NCBI RefSeq assembly: GCF_030035675.1
Contig: NC_084489.1
Coordinates: forward strand, 50,873,898 to 50,937,897
Length of the DNA stretch: 64,000 nt
Reading direction: 5' to 3'
Source: Rhineura floridana
Taxonomy: Eukaryota > Chordata > Lepidosauria > Squamata > Rhineuridae
The notes under the pieces are model-generated. The model had not been told where the DNA came from. It saw only the letters and a list, made by a program, of their open reading frames with translations, and searched no databases. This document shows positions 25,401 through 37,400 of the stretch, one piece after another (the first letter of the stretch is position 1; every line of letters starts with the position of its first letter). Both the position numbers and the translations under genes were made by a program.

Positions 25401-28400
25401 CCTTTGCGGAAAGAATGTTGGAAGTAGCAACTGTCTGTGCGTGGTTTCTGATTCGTTCTTTTTTTCTGTTTGGTTTGGTAAAATTCGCTTTGAAATCATG
25501 GATAGTGTGAGTGATACTTTTATCTATCTACTTTCTATGTGAGCAAATATGTATTCCCTTTCACTGATGTCAATGAGGTGTTGATTGTAACTGACAGACT
25601 GAAAGCAGCAGAGCAGAATGAGGTATTGTGAGCAGCAGGGGGGAATACACTGGCTTGATTATCTGCCTTAATCTACAGTGCACTTGAAAAGCAATGTCAG
25701 GCATTCATTACAGAGTTCAGAATAAACACTGATACCAGTGGAGACACATGAATAAATAGTGATTATAATATTGATAATTCTTTGCAAAGCAAAAAAATAA
25801 AATATCGGAGATTAGAAAAATGAAAAGATATCGGAGGAAAAAGGAATAGGATGGTTAACGACACCAGGGGGCTACACTTAAAAATGAAAAGTAAAAAAGG
25901 GGAGGATTTCATCTCTACTACTCTATGTGCCCATGTTTGGTAGTCTGCTAGAAAACACTTTCCCATTTGTATAAACCTCAATGAGGGCACAGAGCATGGC
26001 CTGTGAGGGGTGTGATCTGGGGATAGTCTTGAGCGTTGAAGGTTGCTTCCCCACCCTCCCTTGAGGACAATTCAGAGTTTAGAAAGCAAGTGTGTTGTCA
26101 CCTGTAAAAATGACCTCACTCCTTATTAGGTGCGCCTGGCGCCAACGTTACTATCTTTTCGGCGCCAGGTGAAAACCTTTTTATTCTCCCAGGCATTTTA
26201 AAGTGTATTTTAAAGTGTATTTTAAACAGCATTTCCGTATTTTGGATGTTGTTTGGTTCGTTATTGTTTATTTGTTTTGTTTTTGATTTATTGTATTTAT
26301 TGTATTTATATATTGTGCTTGTTTTTATCTTTTTGTACACCGCCCAGAGAGCCTTTGGGCTTAGGGCGGTATATAAATTAAACTAAATAAACTAAATAAA
26401 TAAAAATAAATATTAGGTCAAATAGTTGTCTGGATTGTGGCAGTTCTTGTGCTCATAAAGTTCCAGGGCTCAGTTAAGCTGTCTCCCAATAGGAACATCT
26501 GTGTATTTGATCTCTGGGCCATGTAAGTAAACCTTGCTGTTGGCAAATATTTTTGACCACTTAAGTTCACGGGCTGAGCCATGGAAATGTTTTTGGGCTA
26601 CATTTAATGTAATGGTTCCATATGGAAGTGACAGTAAAGCTGCTCTGTTAAAAGGGCCTAAATGGCTCATTCAACATCTGTCACTCTGGTGGAGGCATTC
26701 AAGAGGCAGCTGGACAGCCATCTGTTGGGTATGCTTTAACTTGCATTCCTGCATTGAGCAGAGGGTTGGACTTGGTGACCTTATAGGCCCCTTCAAACTC
26801 GACTATTCTACGATTCTATTAATTTTCTGCATGTGCCTTTTCTGCATGGTTAATACGTGTGCAGGCAGGTATATCAAAATAAAATCCTAGCAGACATAAT
26901 TTAATCTGTTCTGTATTCAAATAGAACATGATCTAAATAACCAAAGAACAGTCTCTTGTGTGTGGCTGCTGCATGTTATGGTGCAAGGCACCTTTTTAGA
27001 AAGCTTAATTTTAAGTAACTCTCTCTGTTATTTTCAGGGAGATCAAGGGGTTCAAGGCTTACCAGGACCAAAAGGCTCCATGGGGATAGGACTACCCGGT
27101 CCTAAGGTAAGAAGGCTGCCCATCCATAATCAGCAGTGTGGTGTAGTGGTTAAGGTGTTGGACTACGATCTGGGAGACCAGGGTTCAAATCCTCACCTAG
27201 CCATGAAGCTCACTGGGTGACCTTGGGCCAGTCACTGCTTCTAAGCCTCTGAATAATGCTTACCAGGAAAACCCTATTCATAGGGTCGCCATAAGTCGGG
27301 ATCGACTTGAAGGCAGTCCATTTTACTATGGGATGGGGTGGAGCCGCAAAGATGCCCTCCCAACACCGGTGTCACTGCAGCTTATCTGGATGGGGCAGGG
27401 CAGCAGAGAGGTTGGGGCTCTGCAGCTGCTCCCATCAATGTGCCCACATAGTCCTGACCTCCCTGCTGTGCTTCAGCCTGATCAAGGTAAGCTGTTGGGA
27501 GGGTGATACTCCACCCACGCCCACACGGCCCACTGTTGTCTACAATACAAAACGTTCATTTTACTTTTTCATTGTATACATTATTTAAGGTGCCTTGGCC
27601 TTACACTCTTCCAAAGATCCTGCAGAATCAGACTTCAGAATGTTCACTGAAAGATTACAATTTCATATTTAGAAAAGGGCAAGCCCAATACAGATCTATC
27701 CAGCAGAGGATAATGGAGTAGCGCCATTCACCTAACCTCTGGTTGGTTGCGTTGTTGCCACTTACTGGGAGGCAGAGAGGGAGGGGAGAGGTATTGGTGT
27801 AGTGCAAATGCACCAGCCAGAGTGCCAGACTGGCACTGCACCAACATTCCTGCTGCCTCCTCTCTGTCCCTCTTTCTAGTAGCAGCACTGTGCCCAGCTG
27901 GAGGTGCGTGGTGCTGCCCCACCGTGCTGTCCACTACTGGAGCGATGCCTTTCTGCAATTCTCATTGTGGACAAACTTTAAAACCATTTACCATTTAGGG
28001 AGATTCTTCTCCCATCACCCCCTCCCCCCCCAATCAAAAATCAAACACAGTAATCCAGGTTTCCTGTAGGTAATCATATTTTATTTCTTGAGAAAATCAG
28101 AAAAGGTCTTTCTGGAGCAATGGGTGGTCCCTAACCAGCAATATTCCAAGAGAAGATTCCTAGACTACTACTGCTTGTCACCTTCTGGATGGGTGACAGA
28201 GAGACTGAAAATTCTGCACAATCAACTTCAGATTGTACAAGTATCACCAAACCACTTCCGAATTACAAAGCTGCTTTGGGTTGATTTTATGCATTCTAAA
28301 CATATTTGCTCCTTCCCTGGCATCTCCAAGGTGGGGCAGAGAGAGACCTCTGTATAGCCACTGCCAGTCAGTGCTGACAGTACTGAGCTAAATGGACCAC

Positions 28401-31400
28401 TGATCTGACTTGGTGTAAAGCAGCTTCCTATGTTTGTATGTACCTCTTTGTTAACCTGGGACAGCACTGTATTCGGTGAGGAAGAAAGTAAATTGGGCTC
28501 ATTCTTAGATACCAGAGAGTCATTTTATTATAATCAATGCAATATGAACTTGTATCCAATGTTAGTCATACTCAGAGTAGACCAATATAAATTAATGGGA
28601 GAGTGTTAGCTACTGACAAGAGTCTCCTCAGTGGTTGACTCACCTTCTTTTACTCTGATTGGCTCCAATCAGAAGGAAAAGACAAGGAAGCATGTCAGAA
28701 GACTCTTCTCAGTGGCTAACAGACTCCCCTCTCATGCTGATTAACTCATAGGATGCTGGAGGCATAGGGACCCAGTTCTTCCAACAAATTAGGGGTCTAA
28801 GACCCCCTGAGATCCTGGATTAGTACACCCCTAAATAAGCCAAATCTTTGTGGAGTTTTGTTTTTATTTTCTCTTATTGGTTTATCTAGATAGAATTTAG
28901 TTAACGTAATTCCAGAAGGAGGAAACCTTTTTGCCTTGCTGGCCAGATCTTCATTCCTCTCCCCTCACCCCATGGGCCAACTTTAACAGGTGGGTGGGAC
29001 CATCTTCCTGCCAATCATTTGATGTCATGATGATGTCAGGTGACTGATCAGTGGGTGATCCCACTCACCTGCCAAAGTTGACCTATGGGTGCTGGGGAAG
29101 GGTCTGCAGTGCAGGACCAGCAGGACTGAACCAGCTCACTAGCTGATGAGCGGAGGGCTCAGTCCCGCTGGCTGCAGAAGTCTGCTTTGCCAGCTTTGTT
29201 CACAACTAAACTGAATGGTAAGCGTTCAAACAATGGGGCTCCTTTGGGAGGAAGGGTGGGATAGAGATGTAATAAATAAATAACAACACAAGACATATTT
29301 TTTAAGTTATTTACCTATGCAAACAATAACCATGTTTTATCTTACTATCAGGGAGATTATGGAGGGAAAGGAGACCAGGGAAAGAGAGGCATCAAAGGAG
29401 AGATTGGAGAACCTGGACCTGCCGGAGCAAGGGTAAAACTTATATATATATATAAATATAAATAAATAAAGCTTTATTTATTCTTGCATGCCAAAACATA
29501 GCACTAATAATATATTAATAATACATATCATCATATAGCCCAATGTTATTATATTACATTTCTGAATCTGTTTTGTTGTCAGATTTTGTATATTTTTATT
29601 TTTTTCTCTGGTCGATTGATTTATTGATTGATACAACTGACTGATAAACTGATTGATTGATGCAACTTTCTAGGGTTTTTCGGGACTCAAAGGTGAACCT
29701 GGGCTTACTGTGAGTACATCGCTATATGGTAATTTAATAACAAAAATGTGACCTCTAGTAAAACTGCATCTGGTGCTTTTAAGGTTAGCCATAGGGAACC
29801 TGTGGCCAGCCAAACATTCTTGGATTACAGTTGGGAATGAATGAATCAGTCATTTCCAAGTCCTGCTTGGGGGCTTCTCATGGAAGCATCTGGTTGGCCA
29901 GGATGAGAACAGAATGCTGGACTAGGTGGACCTTTGGCCAGAACCAGCAGGGTTCTTCTGTTCTTATCTGTCAATTTATTTATTTTTTATTTATTTTAAT
30001 TTGATTTATATCCCACCCTTACTCCCAGCAATGATCATTTATAAGTCTGTTCCATCCTGTTTCCACAAATAATTGCGACAAAAAATCCATTTTATGTATT
30101 TAAAATAAATATTTTATTGGAAAAAGTGCAGGTAAATATTATTTTACACCAATGTATGCACTTCTAAATTTACCCTAAATTACTTTTTAATTTTTGCATG
30201 TTAGTCCGTTGTTTGAGTCAAAACTGTGTGACAGAATTCAGAGAAGTCCGAAATCCAAAGGATAATCATATTCCTATCTTTGCCTTAGTCCGGGATGTTC
30301 AAATTAAGTCAATTTGTTTTAAAAATGTGGACCAAATGAAATTCTTCTCTGTCCCTAACTACAGCTCCTGTCAGCCTTCACCATTGGCCATGTTGGCTGA
30401 GGCTTATGGGAGTTGTAGTTAACAATATCTAGAGGGCCCTCGTTTTACCACCTGATCTAGGTATTACTCAGAATGCATTTAGATGGGGAAGTGGAAGTTT
30501 GCCTGCTGGGCCTATATCTATTCAATTTGCTAGTCTGGTGTCATTTCTGAAAGAGCCTGCGTGCATACAAACTGTATGTGCAGCAGGAGAATCTGCCTAT
30601 TTAAAGGTAATCTCTTTCAGATAATATGTCAAACACATGCACGGAGTAGGCATCTATGAAGGCATCAATTTCTGTTCTGCCCCATGTTCATTGTATGCAG
30701 TGCTGTCAGGGCCAGTGCTAGGTATAACTGGGCCCTTGGACACCAGCCTGCCCTGGGCCTGTGGCACTGTAGCCCAACCCCCCCATACAGGCTGTGCAGG
30801 GCTAATAAGCCTGCCCGTGCATCCCACCCATCTCTTGCATCCCTGTGAATGACGTGCATGCTGTGCGTGCATGCCTGCCATCAACCAAGATGGCAGGGGC
30901 GACTTCAGCCCCTTAGGGAAGCCTCTGCTGCCATCTTGGTTGATGGCAGGCAGGTGTGCACTGCATGCATGCCTGCAATCAACCAAGATGACAGGAGACG
31001 TCGGCACCTTAGGGAAGCCGCCACTGCCCTTTTGGTTGATGGCAGGCATGCACGCATAGTGTGCATGTTATTCATAGGGATGGGAGAGGTAGGTGGGGTA
31101 TGCGGAGAATGCGTGTGGGCTTATTGAAGCCTGGGAGCTCCCTCTCTGCGATCAGTGGCAGGGTTGGGAGCTGACACTGATGCAGATTGCAGAATGGGAG
31201 TGCTAGCCTCCCACACTAAGGAGGGGCCCTTCAGGAGCCCTCAGCCAGGACCTGCCCTGCCCGCCCTTTGGTGCTGGCACCAAGTGCTGTTTCTGTTCAA
31301 CTGCAATTCAACTTCCAACAAAAACTACATTATTCATCTCTTTGTCTACTGTGGCAGAATTTTACACAATTAATTACACACCATTCATTTCAATACAAAG

Positions 31401-34400
31401 AAACATAATGCAAAAGCAGGGGGGGTCAATTATGTATCATTTGCATATTGAAAACAACAGTAAATACTGATTATATTTGCTGGACTGTTTTCTGGTCCAG
31501 ACTTGGGATGAATAGGTGAACCTCAGCAATGACTGTGCGCGTTTCTGCTGGAGTTCTCTGACAACCCTAGTAGTGAGTGAGGGCAGAGGTGCAAATAGAC
31601 ATGATTCTGCTTCCACTTCTATACAAGTTCAGAGAACCATCTGAATAGAGTTGTATGTGTTTTAAACAATTATATTTTAGGCAGTGATACATAACTGAAA
31701 ACCACCACCCCTACACACACTGTATTTCCGAATCTGAAAACCCAACTGAAGTAGCTACTCTCTTTCAGAAAGAAGAAGTAATCAGACTCATAATGGAGAT
31801 ATGTGGTAAGATCTACCTGAAGGAAATAATTTCATTTAATGAGTTGTGTTCCCTGAAAGTATTCAGAATTGACCTTAGAAGTGTGTACATTTATTGGACG
31901 AGGTCCAAAGAACCATAAGTGGAAGAAAATAGTTTCAAGGACTGTTTCACAAATGCTTGCCCAATTTGGTGCAGTGTTATAACAGGTAGATTCTATTGCA
32001 GTTCTCATACCTGCATTATATCTTGCACAAGCAGAAGAACATCTTTGAAATAATACTACTATTTTGACAGAATGTACTAGTGCAAGATTGTAAAACAGCC
32101 CTTCATGAACAGGAGGCACTTTCTGCACGCAGAAGGGCACCTTTGGATCCAACACCATGGGTTGTATTCCACTAACTTTTATTCAGAATAAACCCATTGA
32201 AATTAATAGCCATGACTGACTTAAGGCCATTAGAGCTGGGATCCAAGGAGCCACATGTCCACCATGTGGGTGGGTGTTCAGCCTCTTTTTCAATCAGCTG
32301 TCCACATGCAACTATCTTGTTCTGTGATGCATCTGGGATTGTCCCCAGCAGGGAAAGTAAGCAAGCCTTTCTCATGCACCTAGGGAGAAGGACCACTTTG
32401 TGTGCACGTCTGGGCATTTTTGGATCCCAGTCTGCGACGATTGGGAAATAATTTAATATATATTGTACAACTTGTTTATGTTATTGTAAACCTGTCTCAT
32501 TATTTATTTCAGGCTGTGGGATTAAGTGCAAAGAAAATCCTTTGGAGCTAGTATTTGTGATTGACAGCTCTGAAAGTGTTGGGCCTGAAAACTTCGATAG
32601 GATCAAAAGGTTTGTAAAAACGGTGACTGACGCAGTCACAGTCAACCAAGCTACGGCCCGTGTCGGCATTATCAACTTTAGCCACAAAGTCGAAGTGGTG
32701 TCCACATTGCTGCAATTTCCTAACAAAGAGAGCCTGAAAAGTGCAGTAGATGCAATGCAATACCTTGGGGAAGGCACATTCACTGCTACAGCTATCAGCA
32801 AAGCCATTGATATATTCCAGTTTGCCCGACAAGGGGTGAGAAAGGTGGCTATTGTAATAACGGATGGGCAAGCAGATCGCCGTGATTCAAATTCATTGGA
32901 TGTTGTAGTGAAGGATGCCCATGCCCTCAACATAGAAATCTTCGTCATTGGGGTGGTTCAGAAGAGTGATCCCAATTTTGAAAGTTTTCGGAAAGAAATG
33001 GACCTCATTGCTTCAGACCCAGACCTCGAGCATGTCTACCAGATAGACGATTTCATGACCCTGCAAGGTAAGAGTAAGCTACCTCTCTAAAAGATAATTT
33101 TCTGGAATATTTGTATTGCATACATTATAATTGCAATACTAATTGCTATAAATAGTAACTTGAACTTTTGTATGATGCTAAAATATAAAAAGAAATAGCA
33201 GCAATATTCGTTTTCAGTGTGTGCGTGCGCAGGTGCATATATATCAAACGATATCACGCAGTGTCACATGAGGTGGAGCGGCAAGCGAGGCATGAGGATG
33301 GCTGGCAGGGGAGTGGGCAACTGAGTGAGCGGGGCTGCCGAGGGAAGGTGAGTTGGGTGCATGTGGAGTGAGAAGGCAAGTAGCTGGGGGGGAAGTGGGG
33401 GTGGCAGCCTGGGCGAGATGCAGGTAAATGCCTTAGATGGAAAGGCAATCCAGGTGTGCTGTGTGGAGCTGTGCAGTGTCAAGGGGGAAGCTGCAGTGTG
33501 GGGCAAGTGACACAGCACAGGAACAGGCTAGGAACGTTAGCAGGTGCATAGCGGCCATTGTGCCCCAATACCATGAGGCACTGGGGGGAATTGTGAGGAA
33601 GGGTTGGTGAGGGGAGTGGGATGCCCGGGGGGCATTTGTGAGTGTGTGTGAGTCCCTTTGTGTGTGTTTGGGGTACCAGTTGTGTGTGTGTGTTTGGGGG
33701 TGCCTGTGTGTGTATGTGTGTGTTTGGGGGTGGGAAGTGAAGCGAGCAATGGGACAGAACACCCCTAGAGTGTGTGTGTGTGTGTATGTATAAATATAGA
33801 ATAACCATAAAGTTATGGAAGCTTTTCTGATACATTGCTTAACTGTCGCTTTTGCTGGCTGCCTTGTCGTAATGTTTGCCTGTAAAATAATTTTCATAAA
33901 AATGATAGTTTTTATAAAAGATCTTTCAACAAGCAGAGACATAGAATAAAGAAACTAATCATTTGGGATGTGCAGCCCAGTGCTGTGCATGCTTACTTGG
34001 AAGCAAGTCCTGTCGACTTCGATGGCGCTTCATCCCAAGTAAGCAGTTACGGGATTGCAGCTATGCAAGCTGTGCAGAGTTAGATATGACTAAGCCCATT
34101 GAAATCAATGGCACACATGCACATCTAGTTCTGTATAGCATCAGACTATTGGCCCTTTGACAACAGGAAGGCTTTGTGTCATTTGCACCTCAGCTTTGAT
34201 TTCTGAAATGCTCTAAGCGTCATTTTGATTCAGGAGTTCTTAAAATGTTTATTTTGAGCCATTGAAAGTACAAAAATGTTTATTTAAATCCAGCTGCATA
34301 AGAAAGGCAGGGAAGGGTGTGTTTAGATTCTTTAAGTAAACGGGTACGATGAGAGACAAACATGTCTCTGTCCCTTCCTGTAGCTTATATCCCTGTAGTC

Positions 34401-37400
34401 TGGCTGTGTCTACACCATACATTTAAAGCACATAACTTCCCCCAAAGAATCCTGGGAACTATAGTATATGAAGGGTGCTAGAAATTGTAGGGGGTTAACC
34501 AGAGTTCCCAGGATTCTTTGGGGAAAGTCATGTGTTTTAAAAATATAGAGTGTGCACAGCCTCCCTCAGCATGGTTTCCTTAGCTGGCGACAAATTCTCA
34601 GTAAGCTCAGCTATGAAAAAAGTGGCTGTGTGAAGCTACAGGAAGCTAAGTGGCTGATACTGTTTGTTTGTTTATAACTATTAGCTGCCAGGATACACAT
34701 CTTTCCAAGTAACATTAAAGTACATTTTAAAAAACCACAATGAACAGTGTCAACATATAAGAGGTCATCAGGATTCTTCCTGAAGGGCAGTTGGTGGCAG
34801 AATGGCCCTGGGGAGAGGAAAAGAGTCTACTTGGAGCAGGCTGTGAGTCTGAGGTGGTGATTTTCTTACTCCTGGGGTTCTTCCCACAAAATTGATAGTG
34901 TCCATAGCCTCCACTCTCTGCTAAGGATGTGAGAGAGAAGTGCAATTCAGTTTGCATTGAAAGGTGAATTTATCAAAATCGCACTTACTGAAACGCTATG
35001 AGAGCCAAAACCTCCTTCGAAATGCGCTCTTAATCAAAGTTTGCGATACAGTTTTCTAACCAGTGACCAACCAATATTTACAAAAATGCGTATATTAGGT
35101 AAAAGTATGCATAAAATGAATATATTAGTGAAAATAATGTGTACATTAGTCAAAACAGCAATAAAAATATGTTTGTTGGGAGAATAAAATGCTGAAGAAC
35201 TTTCATGAGGATTTTTTTTATTTTTTAAACAACCTTTATTTGAAGTATCATACATTACTGATCAATAAAGAAAAATAGATATAATATAAAAATAACAAGT
35301 GGATGGATGAAACAGAATTGAAATAATACTGTTTCATGAGGATTTTACAAACTTTTTTTTTGCTAACTGCTGCAGAAATGTGCAGAAGACTGGAAAAATA
35401 AGAAACGGAGAAAATCAAGATGGATGGATCCTTCCATCCCTACTCTCTATTTTGAAAAAAAAAGTGGTTAACCCTCCCACCCATGCACTTCATACATTGA
35501 GGTGGACCTGGGCTTGAAGCAGCAGTGAGGAACCTGTGGCCCTCCCAGATATTGTTGGACTCCAGCTCCCATAATCCCTGACCGTTGGGCATACTGGCTG
35601 GAGCTGATGGGAGCTGGCCTCTTCAACAACTGGAGGACCACAGGTTCACCACCTCTGGTTTAAATAAACAGGTCTGCCCCCATCAGCTTGCATGTAACAG
35701 TATCAACTTTTTGGAATCTTTTCAGCTCTTGAGAATAAGATCTTCAAACAAATTTGCGATAACGATTTCAGTTCCTACATCACCAAAGTGCTCAGTTCAG
35801 CACTTTCTCCTGGGCTTGAGACAAGAAATGAACATGCTGGTCGGTTTCCCATCAGTGAGGTGCTAGAGCCATATGTCCCCCCCCACAAGCCAGAGGTTAC
35901 TGATTCTGTAAGTATTCCTAAAGAATAGCACTTATATAGGAGGGTGTTAGAGCTTAGTGGAATAGTGCATGCTTTTGCATACAGAAGGCTCCAGGTTCAG
36001 TCCTTCGCCTTGGTGTCCTTACTCTGCCTTGGTATTTATGTTTACCTGGTTTTACGGCAGACATATAATTCTTTTTCTTTTCTGTAGCTACACCCTACAG
36101 GGATACCCAGTGAGAGAGTAGCATCGCATTATGATTGGGATCCCTATGCTACTACATTGCCTCCGAAATACCTTCCTGATAGTCACAGGCAACCAGTCAT
36201 CCCTTCTGCTTATGACAGACAAGATTACGTAGAACTCCAAACTCCCCGTCCAGATCTCTCTCTCTTAACTAGACAAGTGGACTCTGCAACAGCTGTTCTA
36301 CAGCCTCACAGAGTGATAGGTGCGACAAAAGGTATGGAGCGATTCTAATGGAAGGAGTAAGGGAGGCACAGACTTAAGGGGGGGTTGGTGTCTTTTTTAA
36401 ACTATTAACTTTTTAATAGCAAATTTAACTAAGAAAAAAAGAGGGAAAAGGTGAAGGGGAAAACAACAATAAAACACACAATTGACTCACGTGGAGGATA
36501 TAATAAACTAAACATATACCTTGATATAAGCATCCAGATGTCCAAATAGGTATCCACATGAGATTGACACGAATAGGAAATATGTTCAAATGTAGCAAGG
36601 ACAGTGAGGTCCTCAGACCGCTGTGTAATAAGCAGTCCGTGTTTATCCTTCCAGGCTTGAAGTAGAAGTCTCTTAGTGACCATGGGGCAGTTGGGGTTTT
36701 GAATTTCTTTATATAGGTCATCTCCCCATTCCCCACAAAACAATCTTGAAACTGTGTCATATATTGCATGTAAAGGCTGAGAATTCTGCTGAGAATTAAA
36801 TCCTAAAGTGGAGAATTGAAAAATAAAATAGGGTGGTATTCAGTGCTAATCTTACTCAGAGAAGACTCAATGCAGTTACCAGCCATGATTAAATTAGATT
36901 CATTAATTTCAAGAGATCTACTCTGAGTAGGACTTAGTTAAATTCAATCCATGTTTTCCACATTTCCTTTCCTCATTCATGTGATGTAGATTTCATTGCC
37001 TTTACTGGTCCCCAGATGAGAGATAGGAAAAGATCGTGATGGCCTAAAACTGATGTGTGCTCACACACACTGTACAGGTTCTCAAGAGACAGGGACTAGG
37101 AGATGTAGAATACTGAACTGAGTCCACTGTACCCAGTTTCTGAAATGATTTATGTCAGGAGTGGGAGACATCTGGCCATCCACATGTTGTTGGGCTTCAA
37201 CTTTCATAAACTTCAGCCTGCATAGCCAATGGTCAGGGATGATGGGAGCTGCAGTCTAACAACATCTAGAGGGCCACAGCTTCCCCACCCGATTTAGGTA
37301 TATAAACAATTAAGAGCCAATCTATGACTTACTGCACTACAAATGCATGTGTAAGATGGAGTGGAGCATCATGACACAGGGCCATTACACATGCGACATT

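Noticed and set aside
33433-33942. Open frame of 169 codons on the minus strand
   Set aside because: A Thr/His-rich frame through a C/A-rich (reverse of G/T-rich) tract; no domain, no conservation expected.
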